The notes beneath the pieces were generated by a model. It ran no database searches, was not told the DNA's origin, and was given only the letters and a program-made list of their open reading frames with translations. Positions 8,057 through 17,779 of a DNA stretch of 64,000 nucleotides are shown piece by piece. Source of the DNA: Thermosediminibacterales bacterium. Its GTDB lineage: Bacteria; Bacillota; Thermosediminibacteria; Koleobacterales; JARRCM01. Within the stretch, counting starts at the first letter, position 1; every line of letters starts with the position of its first letter. The translations under genes were made by a program, and so were the position numbers. Location of the stretch: contig JARRCM010000004.1 in assembly GCA_029982205.1 (NCBI GenBank), positions 28,102 to 92,101 on the forward strand, given 5' to 3'.

Positions 8057-9579
8057 CTTTTATGTCCTCCTTGCTTCTTTATGTTTTCAATATCAAGCCA
8101 TCTTTTGAAAAACTCATCCCAATTCCTGTTGGTGTTTTTTTCTACAAATTCAATAAATTGAGCTGATGAAACGTTTTTATAAATATATTCTCTGAAATAA
8201 TTCTTCAAAAGCTTATTAAAAGCTTTGTCTCCCAACTGTTTTCGCATATCAGCAAACATCCAGGCAGCTCTTGCATATACCAATGCGTCATAATCAAGCC
8301 ATTTTTTAAACTTGTAAATAGGTTTGTTGATTTTGGTGTCAGAGGGATTGTTCAGTTCATATAATTTATACCTGTTTTGTATAATGTCTCTAAACAAACT
8401 CTGTTCTACATCTTTGCCGTATTTGTTTTCATAATACATCAATGTGGAATATTCGGTCAAACCTTCGTCTATCCACGGCTCATCCACTTCATCATTTCCC
8501 ACCATTGAGTACCACCATTGATGTGCTGTTTCATGAACCACTACATATTCAAGGAATTCATTTCCATAAAGAGTTTTATCAACAAACACAATGTTAGGGT
8601 ATTCCATGCCTCCTATAAAAAAGTCTGCCGCAGCAACGGAAAACTCTTTATATGGATATTTTCCAAACGTTTTTGAAAAGAATTTTATCGAATCTGCAGC
8701 ATAATCCAGGGCGCCCTGGTCCCCTGTTTCCTTTAAGAAATATGACTTTATTAATACTCCATCAACTTTTTTCTCAGCCAGTTCAAAGTTAGGGCTTATA
8801 ATCATAGCAAAGTCTCTTACAAGACCTGTTTTCCAGCTTATCAAATTGAAACCATTTTGTCTTTTGTTTTTTATAACATGGCCTGTTGCTGCGACTTTCA
8901 TAAAAGAAGGAAGTTTTAGACTTACATCATATAATGCAACATCACTGTAAAAAGGATCGCCTATGGAATAGTATGGATCAAGGTTCCATCCTTCATCATC
9001 ATATACTGCAAGAACTGGATACCAGTTTCCTAAATTGAAAGTGTTTTCGCCATATCCAAATCTTCCACATGCAGGAGGCAGTTTTACGATAAATTCCATA
9101 TCAATTACTGTATCTTCACCGGGAAAAAGTTTTTTGGGCAGGGTTACTCTCATTATTGTTCCATCAACCTTTGTTTTCAGAAATTCCCCTTCACTCTTAA
9201 CATTGGACACATTTATATATCCCGGGGAAAAACCGTTCGGATAAGCTTTTATCATTTCCTCTTCAAAAAAAGGCAAGGTGTTTTCATCTTTAAAAGCATT
9301 AGGATACAGATGAAAAAAAACTTCATTAATAGCTGTGTCTTCATTGTTAATATAATGGACTTTTTGAAACCCTTTAACAGTTTTGGCAGTTGGTTCAAAT
9401 TCTGCATCAATTGTGTATCTTGAAACTTTATCTAAAAGCTGTTTTTGCTTTTCTACCTGCCAGTTTTCCGGGCCGTGCTGCGGTAGCAGTTTCCAAATGC
9501 CGACACCAATAGACGTTATAAGAATAGCCGTAAGAAGTAAATATGTAAACAGCTGTTTTCGGCTTATTATTTTTATCAT
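8053..9579 (-). CDS. Membrane-anchored M1-family (gluzincin) metallopeptidase
   Basis: A 508-residue protein. A single N-terminal membrane segment (about 7–28) is followed by an aminopeptidase-N-like beta domain and a catalytic domain with HETAH at about 349–353 and the third zinc ligand in DEGLTEY (about Glu 372). The substrate-recognition motif normally written GAMEN appears as GGMEYPN, the form usual in bacterial M1-like proteins annotated M1 family metallopeptidase. The catalytic site thus faces outside the cell and likely trims peptides. I chose the ATG at 9577–9579 because AGAGGG lies nine bases before it; an in-frame ATG six codons upstream lacks a ribosome site. It is coupled to the EamA gene. 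Confidence 0.85.
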   Translation of the reverse strand: MIKIISRKQLFTYLLLTAILITSIGVGIWKLLPQHGPENWQVEKQKQLLDKVSRYTIDAEFEPTAKTVKGFQKVHYINNEDTAINEVFFHLYPNAFKDENTLPFFEEEMIKAYPNGFSPGYINVSNVKSEGEFLKTKVDGTIMRVTLPKKLFPGEDTVIDMEFIVKLPPACGRFGYGENTFNLGNWYPVLAVYDDEGWNLDPYYSIGDPFYSDVALYDVSLKLPSFMKVAATGHVIKNKRQNGFNLISWKTGLVRDFAMIISPNFELAEKKVDGVLIKSYFLKETGDQGALDYAADSIKFFSKTFGKYPYKEFSVAAADFFIGGMEYPNIVFVDKTLYGNEFLEYVVVHETAHQWWYSMVGNDEVDEPWIDEGLTEYSTLMYYENKYGKDVEQSLFRDIIQNRYKLYELNNPSDTKINKPIYKFKKWLDYDALVYARAAWMFADMRKQLGDKAFNKLLKNYFREYIYKNVSSAQFIEFVEKNTNRNWDEFFKRWLDIENIKKQGGHKS

Positions 9580-9655
9580 TTCTTGCCGCCCTCTCATTTT
9601 CTTTATTATTTATATTTAATATTTACATTATATTAAGCAGGTAAGTATTCATTCT

Positions 9656-9690
9656 AAAAAAAACAAAAGTGGTTTCTTCTACGAAACCAC
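9656..9690 (-). terminator. Terminator after tRNA-Gly
   Basis: GTGGTTTC (9669–9676) and GAAACCAC (9683–9690) form a perfect 8-bp stem with a 6-base loop. On the minus strand it is followed by TTTTGTTTTTTTT. It lies 12 bases past the CCA end of tRNA-Gly. Confidence 0.85.
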
Positions 9691-9702
9691 TGTAATTTCT
9701 TT

Positions 9703-9777
9703 TGGAGCGGTAGACGGGATTCGAACCCGCGATCTTCGGCTTGGGAAGCCGACATTCTACCCCTGAACTACTACCGC
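9703..9777 (-). tRNA. tRNA-Gly (anticodon CCC)
   Basis: A complete cloverleaf is readable on the minus strand: acceptor GCGGTAG/CTACCGC, anticodon stem TCGGC/GCCGA around the loop TTCCCAA, and a T arm with GGTTCGAATCC. The anticodon CCC reads GGG glycine codons. The 3' CCA is encoded (9703–9705). It has its own promoter and terminator. Confidence 0.93.
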
Positions 9778-9808
9778 ACATGCTTTTTTATTTTATTTTC
9801 TGTTATTC

Positions 9809-9837
9809 ATTATACATGTTTTTGTTTTATTTTTCAA
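9809..9837 (-). promoter_or_regulatory. Sigma-A promoter of tRNA-Gly
   Basis: On the minus strand: -35 TTGAAA (9832–9837), 17-base spacer, -10 TATAAT (9809–9814). The tRNA-Gly gene starts about 31 bases downstream. Confidence 0.75.
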
Positions 9838-9842
9838 GTCAA

Positions 9843-9884
9843 AAAACCGCTCACTTTCGTATTTATACGAATTTAAGCGGTTTT
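9843..9884 (-). terminator. Terminator after the tRNA-Lys/tRNA-Glu unit
   Basis: AAAACCGCT (9843–9851) pairs with AGCGGTTTT (9876–9884), with a second inner stem TTCGTAT/ATACGAA. A T-run follows on either strand, so it could work both ways. It separates the tRNA-Glu end from the tRNA-Gly promoter. Confidence 0.75.
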
Positions 9885-9909
9885 AGTTTTATTTATATTG
9901 ATTTTATGA

Positions 9910-9984
9910 TGGTGACCCCTAGGGGATTCGAACCCCTGTTACCGGCGTGAAAGGCCGGTGTCTTAACCGCTTGACCAAGGGGCC
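9910..9984 (-). tRNA. tRNA-Glu (anticodon TTC)
   Basis: The minus strand shows acceptor GGCCCCT/AGGGGTC, anticodon stem CCGGC/GCCGG around CTTTCAC (anticodon TTC), and a T arm with GGTTCGAATCC. The CCA end is encoded at 9910–9912. It is nine bases downstream of tRNA-Lys and very likely on the same transcript. Confidence 0.93.
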
Positions 9985-9993
9985 ACACAATAA

Positions 9994-10069
9994 TGGTGAG
10001 CCATGGAGGAATCGAACCTCCGACACCCTGATTAAAAGTCAGGTGCTCTACCGACTGAGCTAATGGCCC
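9994..10069 (-). tRNA. tRNA-Lys (anticodon TTT)
   Basis: The minus strand shows acceptor GGGCCAT/ATGGCTC with one G·U pair, anticodon stem CCTGA/TCAGG around CTTTTAA (anticodon TTT), and a D arm TAGCTCAGTCGGTAGAGCA. The encoded CCA is at 9994–9996. It is the first gene of the Lys–Glu pair. Confidence 0.94.
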
Positions 10070-10090
10070 ACTTACGTCTCACAGGTATCT

Positions 10091-10119
10091 ATGATACTAT
10101 ATTTAAATCAATATGTCAA
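10091..10119 (-). promoter_or_regulatory. Sigma-A promoter of tRNA-Lys/Glu
   Basis: On the minus strand: perfect -35 TTGACA (10114–10119), 17-base spacer, -10 TATCAT (10091–10096). The tRNA-Lys 5' end lies about 21 bases downstream of the -10 box. Confidence 0.8.
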
Positions 10120-10169
10120 CACCAAAATTTTTAATTTCAAATTTTTGAAAATTGTAATTGTACTGTCAA

Positions 10170-11477
<1,308 letters not shown>

Positions 11478-11485
11478 TTATAGTT

Positions 11486-12865
11486 TTATGCTCTTTTGAG
11501 AATTTCCCTTGCCACAAGAACACCTGATGCCGAAGCTTGGGCCAGGCCTCGGGTTACTCCCGCACCATCTCCGACGGCAAACAGGTTTTTTACCTGTGTT
11601 TCAAGCTCCTGGCTTAATTGTGGCCTGGATGAATAAAATTTCACTTCAACTCCATAAAGCAAAGTGTGTCTTGAATAAACACCAGGTGCGATTTTATCCA
11701 TGGCCTGCAGCATCTCTAAAATATCCTTTAAATGCCTGTAAGGGAAAACTAAACTAAGGTCTCCCGGGGTGGCTTCTTTTAAAGTAGGTTCCACCAACCC
11801 CCTCTGTATACGTTCCTCGGTAGAACGGCGACCGGCAAGGAGATCACCCAGCCGTTGAACAAGGCATCCTCCACCCAACATGTTTGCAAGGGTTGCTATA
11901 TACTTGCCGTAAGAAATAGGTTGTTTAAACGGTTTTGTGAAGGTTTTGCTGACAAGAAGCGCGAAATTCGTGTTGTCCGTTTTTTTGTCTGCATAGCTGT
12001 GACCGTTAACGGTAATGAGACCGTTATTGTTCTCCATAACAACTTCACCATATGGATTCATACAAAATGTCCTAACTCTATCATCAAAAAGTTTTGTATA
12101 AAACACCAGCTTTGATTCATAGATTATATCTGTGAACTCTTCCATAACCACAGCCGGAACCTCAACCCTTACACCGATGTCAACAGGATTGCTTGTCATA
12201 TCAAGCCCTAAACGAGAAGCTTCTTCAGTAAACCATTCCGCTCCGTCCCGTCCCGGTCCGCAAATTATATAATCTGCATGGTATTCAATACCGTCTTCTG
12301 TTACAACACCAACGGCCTTTCCTTCTTTAACAAGAATCTTATCCACTGCCGTTGATGTCCTAATTTCTGTTCTTTTTGCCAGATAGTTTCTCATACCTTT
12401 AAGTATATGAAAACATTTATCAGTTCCCAGGTGTTTTACACGGGCAGGAATAAGTCTTAAATCTGCTGTTGCTGCTTTTTGCTGTAAGCTCCGTATTTTC
12501 TTGATATCTGTTCCGTGAACAATTTCTGTAGCGCCAAACCTCAGATAAATCCTGTCCATATACTCTATCAAATTATATACTTTATTCTTGGGTAAATATT
12601 CGTTTAACCATCCGCCAAATTCGGTGGTCAAAGTTAGTTTGCCATCGCTGAAAGCCCCTGCGCCGCCCCATCCGCTAACTATAGAACATGGTTTGCAGTG
12701 GTAACATGAAGCTTTTTCTTCTTTTGAAGGGCATTTTCTTTCTTCAATGTCCCTGCCCTTTTCCAGAATTAAAACCTTCAAATTCCGGTTTTTTTCCACC
12801 AATTCAAATGCTGCAAAAATACCAGCTGGGCCGGCACCTATTATAATCACATCATATTTATTCAT
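11486..12865 (-). CDS. FAD-dependent oxidoreductase (COG2509-type)
   Basis: A 459-residue protein with a Rossmann FAD-binding start (IIIGAGPAGIFAAFEL) and the acidic ribose-binding residue in ILEKG. A cysteine-rich segment (KCPSKEEKASCYHCKPC, about 44–60) precedes the GWGGAGAFSDGKL block that marks this family of NAD(P)/FAD-dependent dehydrogenases. The C-terminal FAD contact AVGDGAG is at about 430. The reaction is unknown for most members. The four cysteines could bind metal, but the second set of motifs for an iron–sulfur ferredoxin is not seen. It has its own promoter upstream and leads into purA. Confidence 0.82.
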   Translation of the reverse strand: MNKYDVIIIGAGPAGIFAAFELVEKNRNLKVLILEKGRDIEERKCPSKEEKASCYHCKPCSIVSGWGGAGAFSDGKLTLTTEFGGWLNEYLPKNKVYNLIEYMDRIYLRFGATEIVHGTDIKKIRSLQQKAATADLRLIPARVKHLGTDKCFHILKGMRNYLAKRTEIRTSTAVDKILVKEGKAVGVVTEDGIEYHADYIICGPGRDGAEWFTEEASRLGLDMTSNPVDIGVRVEVPAVVMEEFTDIIYESKLVFYTKLFDDRVRTFCMNPYGEVVMENNNGLITVNGHSYADKKTDNTNFALLVSKTFTKPFKQPISYGKYIATLANMLGGGCLVQRLGDLLAGRRSTEERIQRGLVEPTLKEATPGDLSLVFPYRHLKDILEMLQAMDKIAPGVYSRHTLLYGVEVKFYSSRPQLSQELETQVKNLFAVGDGAGVTRGLAQASASGVLVAREILKRA

Positions 12866-12916
12866 TCTTCGTCCCTCTCATACGGAAGATTTAACCTCAT
12901 TCTAAATTGCACATTA

Positions 12917-12945
12917 ATAATAACAAATGGAATGTATATTGTCAA
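12917..12945 (-). promoter_or_regulatory. Sigma-A promoter for the FAD-oxidoreductase–purA unit
   Basis: On the minus strand: -35 TTGACA (12940–12945), 17-base spacer, -10 TATTAT (12917–12922), ending 51 bases before the start codon. A 10-bp inverted repeat (12950–12959 with 12982–12991, arms AATCCGAATA/TATTCGGATT) lies just upstream, between this promoter and the HDAC-like gene; it lacks a U-tract. Confidence 0.75.
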
Positions 12946-12995
12946 TCAGAATCCGAATAAAAATTGTTTTTTTGCCCTAAATATTCGGATTTTAT

Positions 12996-14312
12996 TCACC
13001 CTCTGTTATTGTAAAAGACATCGTTTTTTTTGTCCTGTAAAAACACCATCTGATTACCGTTTTTCAGTTTTTTTTCATACTCCTCAAGGCCTTCTTCATA
13101 ACACCGAGGACAGGCGTTCCTCGGAATAATCACTGCTGTAACATGATAACCCCTGTCTGAACGTGATTCAACAACAGAAAGCCCTGAACATTCGTCACAT
13201 ACCTTTGTTATTTCCCTCTGCTCTTCAGATATGCCGTCTGTATCATAATATACGTACCTGTCCTGTTTTACGTATTTTTTATCTTTAATAAGCTCTTTTC
13301 GTATAATATCCCTCTTGTTCCATTTGTTATACAGGTGCTCACACAGCCTTTTTATATATTCATCTGTTTCTTTAGGCTGTTTAAACCTTTCAGGCGTAAA
13401 GTCCGGCTCCTTAACCATGCTGTAGTCAAGACCCGCCATCGCTAGAATTATTCCAGTATTAACATAAGGCAGGGCGTCTTCTATGGAATAACCTCCCTCA
13501 AGCACAGCGATATCTGGATTTAATCTGTGGTTAAGTTCAGCATACCCCTGTGCGGAGAAATTCATGTTTGTTATCGGGTCACTGTAGTGATTGTCTTGGC
13601 CTGCTGAATTGATTATCAAATCAGGCTGAAACTCTTTTAAAACAGGGTTTACAAGGTTGTCAATCACATAAAGAAAGCCTTTGTCAGATGTGCGTGGAGG
13701 GAGAGGAACGTTTAAAGTGTATCCAACGGCGTTCGGTCCCCCCAGCTCAGAAGGAAAGCCTGTGCCTGGATAAAGTGTCCTTCCGTCTTGATGAATTGAA
13801 ATAAACAGGGTTTCACTGTCATGCCAGTAAATATCTTGAGTACCATCACCGTGATGGCAGTCTGTGTCTACAATTGCAACTTTTCTTATTCCGTATTTTT
13901 TTCTTAGTTTTTCAATCATTACAGCTTCAATGTTTATATTGCAAAACCCGCGGGCGCCATGAACTATTCTGCGTGCATGATGACCGGGCGGCCTAACCAG
14001 CGCAAAAGCTTTGTCGACTTCTCCCTTCATAAATGCATCTCCACAGGCTATAGCGCCTCCTGCTGATATCAGGTGAGAGTCCGTTATTCGGCTTTTCACA
14101 TCAGGAACACATATATGAACACGTTCTACATCTTCTATTGAAGCAATATCAGGTTTATATTCAGTTATCCCATCTATGTCCAAAAGGCCTTCCTCTAATA
14201 CCTGGTCCTGGGTATATAACAGCCTCTCTTCCCTTTCAGGGTGTGTGGGGCTAATGGCCCAGTCATAAGCAGGAAAAAACACCAAGCCCATTCGGTTTTT
14301 AGCCTTCAACAT
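12996..14312 (-). CDS. Histone deacetylase-family zinc hydrolase with C-terminal Cys4 tail
   Basis: A protein of 438 residues, about 100 longer than plain AcuC/HDAC-like enzymes. The arginase/deacetylase fold motifs are all present: LVRPPGHHA, DTDCHHGDGT (zinc ligands Asp and His), SAGQDNHYSDP (third zinc ligand Asp) and LEGGYS with the catalytic Tyr. The usual SAGFD is SAGQD here, an unusual change beside the metal. The C-terminal extension holds two CxxC pairs (CDEC and CPRC, about 30 residues apart), resembling a zinc ribbon. Prokaryotic members deacetylate small acetylated amines or proteins, so the substrate is open. It follows the hydantoinase-family gene by 38 bases, suggesting one operon. 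Confidence 0.85.
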   Translation of the reverse strand: MLKAKNRMGLVFFPAYDWAISPTHPEREERLLYTQDQVLEEGLLDIDGITEYKPDIASIEDVERVHICVPDVKSRITDSHLISAGGAIACGDAFMKGEVDKAFALVRPPGHHARRIVHGARGFCNINIEAVMIEKLRKKYGIRKVAIVDTDCHHGDGTQDIYWHDSETLFISIHQDGRTLYPGTGFPSELGGPNAVGYTLNVPLPPRTSDKGFLYVIDNLVNPVLKEFQPDLIINSAGQDNHYSDPITNMNFSAQGYAELNHRLNPDIAVLEGGYSIEDALPYVNTGIILAMAGLDYSMVKEPDFTPERFKQPKETDEYIKRLCEHLYNKWNKRDIIRKELIKDKKYVKQDRYVYYDTDGISEEQREITKVCDECSGLSVVESRSDRGYHVTAVIIPRNACPRCYEEGLEEYEKKLKNGNQMVFLQDKKNDVFYNNRG

Positions 14313-14350
14313 GACGTTACCTCCCTAAATTTTATACAGTATCGAAAACT

Positions 14351-16003
14351 TTACTCAGGTTTTATCACAGGTCTTATTTGTGCTTTCAACCTGATTATTT
14401 TACCTGTTGTATAAAAACCTCTTACAACATTAAAACTCTGCTCCTCAACTATTTCCGGTTCTAGGTCTCTTTCATCTGCTCCAAGTTTTAGAGCTTTCTG
14501 TTTTAAAGCATCCATCAATATCTGATGTGCTTGTGTGACATCAAACCTCTTAGGTATTTTTTGTTTTATTCCCTCTTCACCTATTGTTAAAATGCCCAAA
14601 GCGGTGTCTGCTAAAAGGGTTAAATCTGTAGTTGTTCTACTTCTTGCTGCTCCATATGCGTTTGCCACTTCAAAATGCTCGGGCACGATGCAGGGAAATC
14701 CCAACTGGTCTTCTAAAAGCTCAGACATTGCTTTTGCCGGCCCGCCTATAATAACAGCTTTTTGGGGCTGTATTTTCTTTCCATAAAGCAATTCATTTAT
14801 TGTATAAACAGGTTTGTTGTTTATTTCTCTTATTAATTTTCTTACGTAGTCTGTGATGGTGGTTGAGGCTTTTTTACAAATGGCTTTAACTGCTTCTTCA
14901 AAGGAAACACCCATCTGTTCGGCAATCAGTTTTATGCCTTCTTCTGCCTTTGATTTTAACCCTGTGTCTATTTTGCCCGCTGATATTAGGGCATCTGTAA
15001 GTGTAAGCCACTGCCCTCCAAAAGCCATAGCTTTGCCTCTTCGCTCAGGTCCTATTTTGATTTCGCCGTTTTCATACCTGACATAACTGTCTCCTCCAAT
15101 ACCGATTGAACGGCTGAAGAGCCCCCTAACAAGTGTCTTCATGCCGTTTATTTCTATCCCCTGGGGTTCAAAAAGGGGCACGCCGTCAGACAGAACCGCA
15201 ATATCCGTCGTTGTACCGCCTATGTCAAGGATTATTCCATCTGAATCCACATGGTTTAATGCAAGAGCACCTATGATACTGGCTGAAGGGCCGGATAATA
15301 TAGTTTCTACAGGGAATTTTGATGATGACTCGAGGCTAAGTGTGCCCCCATCAGCTTTTAAAACATAAGCCGGAGCTTTTATGCCTTTCTTCAAAAAATA
15401 TGCCTCTACGCTGTTTTTAAATCTTGCAAAATGAGAATAAACAGCCGAATTCAAATACGTTGAATAAACTCTCCTTGAAAAATTCAACATTCCTGAAAGG
15501 GTATGGCCCATTGTTACAACATTTTCTTTGTCTTTTAAAATCTTATACATTGTTTTTTCATGATCTGGATTGCGTACTGAAAATTTGCCTACCACTCCTA
15601 AATTTTTCAATCCCTTTTTTTTAAACGTTTCTTTTGCCTGTCTGATTTCCTCTGAATTTAAAGGAAAAGCTTCCCTCCCCCGATGGTCTATGTAACCTGA
15701 AACAAAACATATATCGGCCAAGGGCTTAAAAAATTGAGGGTTCATCCCCGGCCCACATTCCAAAACCATTCCTACTTCCTCAGTTTTGCCTTCAACTATT
15801 GCATTTGTTGAAATTGTTGTGCTGAGAACTATTTTTTTAATATTTTTTATGTCTTCACCTTCCATGATTTCATCCAGCGGTTTTTTGATTGATTCAAAAA
15901 TATTTTCATGATCGGTAACTGATTTTATCGTCTTTTTAATTCGGCCTTCAGACAATAAAACTGCATCTACGTTAGTTCCTCCCATATCAAGCCCTATTAT
16001 CAT
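14351..16003 (-). CDS. Hydantoinase/oxoprolinase family protein (HyuA-like)
   Basis: A 550-residue ASKHA-fold protein. The N terminus IIGLDMGGTNVDAVLL is the first phosphate-binding loop of the HyuA N-terminal domain. LDIGGTTTDIAVL near residue 255 is the second phosphate loop, and VIIGGPAKAM near 408 is the adenosine-site loop. Full 5-oxoprolinases and N-methylhydantoinases are longer or paired with HyuB; no HyuB gene is present here, so this is the stand-alone short form seen in many Clostridia, whose substrate is unknown. It heads a likely two-gene operon with the deacetylase-like enzyme. Confidence 0.82.
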   Translation of the reverse strand: MIIGLDMGGTNVDAVLLSEGRIKKTIKSVTDHENIFESIKKPLDEIMEGEDIKNIKKIVLSTTISTNAIVEGKTEEVGMVLECGPGMNPQFFKPLADICFVSGYIDHRGREAFPLNSEEIRQAKETFKKKGLKNLGVVGKFSVRNPDHEKTMYKILKDKENVVTMGHTLSGMLNFSRRVYSTYLNSAVYSHFARFKNSVEAYFLKKGIKAPAYVLKADGGTLSLESSSKFPVETILSGPSASIIGALALNHVDSDGIILDIGGTTTDIAVLSDGVPLFEPQGIEINGMKTLVRGLFSRSIGIGGDSYVRYENGEIKIGPERRGKAMAFGGQWLTLTDALISAGKIDTGLKSKAEEGIKLIAEQMGVSFEEAVKAICKKASTTITDYVRKLIREINNKPVYTINELLYGKKIQPQKAVIIGGPAKAMSELLEDQLGFPCIVPEHFEVANAYGAARSRTTTDLTLLADTALGILTIGEEGIKQKIPKRFDVTQAHQILMDALKQKALKLGADERDLEPEIVEEQSFNVVRGFYTTGKIIRLKAQIRPVIKPE

Positions 16004-16172
16004 AATAAAAAGCCTCCTATATTTTTATAATAAACATGAGTAAAACATCAAAGTTTTTATATTAATATTTCCACTGTGTGCCACAAAAATCCTTCATAAA
16101 AGGTTTTTGTATAAATCCTGAGTTACATTGGGATAATAAAAAAAGCCCATTACTTGAAGGGAGGAATTGAAT

Positions 16173-16346
16173 TTGAAAAAAACTGAGGAACTCAAGAAAT
16201 TTAGTGTTGATAATTTAGATTTTGGATTCGAATTCGGAGAGGATATTACACCAAATCTGAGAGGCCTGAATAATCTGGATTATAAAAAAAGGAATGACAC
16301 TAGAAACAGTGAAAGGTTAAATCTTTCGATTTATCCTGGGGAATAA
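16173..16346 (+). CDS. Small protein of unknown function, 57 aa, TTG start
   Basis: A short reading frame with an excellent ribosome site: GGGAGGAA lies six bases before a TTG start at 16173–16175. The predicted protein is charged and hydrophilic, begins MKKTEELKKFSVDNLDFGF and ends in YPGE, with no membrane segment or cysteine. The frame has good coding character (Asp, Asn, Glu and Lys rich, no rare-codon clusters). I do not recognise the family. It lies alone on the plus strand, upstream of the hydantoinase gene on the other strand and convergent with dnaB. A possible promoter with GTATA at about 16110 and GGGATAAT about 16 bases on is only a weak match to the forespore type. Confidence 0.55.
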   Translation: MKKTEELKKFSVDNLDFGFEFGEDITPNLRGLNNLDYKKRNDTRNSERLNLSIYPGE

Positions 16347-16378
16347 GGCAAGTTAACCTTTACAGAAAAGCTGAGGTT

Positions 16379-16404
16379 TGGCTGGCCAAGGATAAGGGCC
16401 AGCC
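16379..16404. repeat. Strong hairpin between the small ORF and dnaB
   Basis: GGCTGGCC and GGCCAGCC form an 8-bp GC-rich stem with a loop of about 9 bases, immediately after the dnaB stop codon. Neither strand has a U-tract after it, so it may be an RNA-stability or weak bidirectional termination element between converging transcripts. The 400 bases between 16004 and 16405 otherwise hold only the small gene. Confidence 0.5.
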
Positions 16405-16405
16405 T

Positions 16406-17758
16406 TCATCCCACCTGGTCCTGAAGTTGTGAATGATATTTATCTAAACTTGCAAACTTAGTAAACTGTTTAAGCCATACCAGTTCTACTACTCCGGTGG
16501 GGCCGTTTCTCTGTTTTGCTATGATAACCTCTGCTATGTTTCTTTTGTCGGTATTTGGATTATAATACTCATCCCTGTATAAAAATATAACCACATCTGA
16601 ATCCTGTTCCTGACTGCCCGATTCTCTAAGGTCACTTAAAATTGGTTTATGGTCCTGTCTCTGTTCAGGCGCACGGCTCAACTGTGACAGAGCTATTACA
16701 GGCACATTGAGTTCTCTTGCAAGCGCTTTTAGAGAACGGGAAATTTCTGAAATTTCCTGCTGTCTGTTTTCTGTGTTTCCCCTTCCCTGCATTAGCTGAA
16801 GATAATCAATAACTATAAGCCCTAAGCCTTTTTCTGCTTTGAGCCGTCTCGCTTTTGCTCTCATTTCCATAACCGAAATACCAGGTGTATCATCAATAAA
16901 TATGTCGGCTTCGGAAAGTGGGCCCATAGCCCTGGCCAGGCGGGGCCAATCATCGTCTTCCAGCTGGCCGCTGCGCAGTTTATGGCTGTCTATATTTGCT
17001 TCAGCACATAACATTCGCTGGACAAGCTGTTCCTTTGACATTTCAAGGCTAAAAATAGCCACAGGAACTTTTGCTCTTATAGCGGCATATTGGCTAATGT
17101 TTAACGCAAAACTGGTTTTCCCCATTGATGGCCTTGCAGCTATAAGAATCAGGTCAGATGGCTGAAAACCTGAGGTTAATCTATCTAAATCGGGAAAACC
17201 GCTGGGAACCCCTGTCATTGATCCCTTGTTATTATAAAGCTGTTCTATCCTGTCAAATGTCTGCATTATTACGTCTTTGATGGGATAAAAATCGCTTACA
17301 CTACGTTTTTGGGCTATTTCAAAAACTAATCGTTCTGCTTCATCAAGTATTTCTTCAATGTCACTGCTGCCCTCATAGCCCATACTGGCCATTTTGGTTG
17401 CAGCATATATGAGTTTCCTTAAAAGGGATTTTTCTTTAACAATTTTTGCATAATGTTCAACGTTGGCTGCAGTGGGAACACTGTTGGCTAAACTTGCTAT
17501 ATATGTCATACCACCTACAGATTCAAGCTGGTTTTTTTTTCTTAATTCCTCGACAACAGTTATTAAATCAACCGGCTCCCCCCGGTTGGAAAGTTCCTCA
17601 ATGGTTTCAAATATTTTTTGATGGGCTTCTTTATAAAAGTCATCTCCTGTCAGTATTTCGGCAGCTGAAACAATCGCCTCTTTTTCAATAAGCATTGAAC
17701 CCAAGACGGATTGTTCTGCCTCAATGTTTTGGGGTGGAACCCTCTGACTGATATCCAT
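16406..17758 (-). CDS. dnaB: Replicative DNA helicase
   Basis: The 450-residue hexameric 5'–3' helicase of the replication fork (called DnaC in Bacillus). The N-terminal primase-interacting domain starts RVPPQNIEAEQSVLGSML. After the linker, the RecA-like motor shows Walker A ARPSMGKTS (about 209–217), Walker B IVIDYLQLM, and the SxLSRAPEQR and LRESGSQEQDSDVV blocks. There is no intein. The ATG at 17756–17758 has a GGGGGG site before it. The gene follows lonC by 21 bases, in the conserved rplI–dnaB neighbourhood. Confidence 0.97.
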   Translation of the reverse strand: MDISQRVPPQNIEAEQSVLGSMLIEKEAIVSAAEILTGDDFYKEAHQKIFETIEELSNRGEPVDLITVVEELRKKNQLESVGGMTYIASLANSVPTAANVEHYAKIVKEKSLLRKLIYAATKMASMGYEGSSDIEEILDEAERLVFEIAQKRSVSDFYPIKDVIMQTFDRIEQLYNNKGSMTGVPSGFPDLDRLTSGFQPSDLILIAARPSMGKTSFALNISQYAAIRAKVPVAIFSLEMSKEQLVQRMLCAEANIDSHKLRSGQLEDDDWPRLARAMGPLSEADIFIDDTPGISVMEMRAKARRLKAEKGLGLIVIDYLQLMQGRGNTENRQQEISEISRSLKALARELNVPVIALSQLSRAPEQRQDHKPILSDLRESGSQEQDSDVVIFLYRDEYYNPNTDKRNIAEVIIAKQRNGPTGVVELVWLKQFTKFASLDKYHSQLQDQVG

Positions 17759-17779
17759 ACTTTTCCCCCCTCAAATAAT

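Noticed and set aside
12950..12991. 10-bp inverted repeat as terminator of the HDAC-like gene
   Set aside because: The loop is 22 bases and no U-tract follows on the relevant strand, so termination is not supported.
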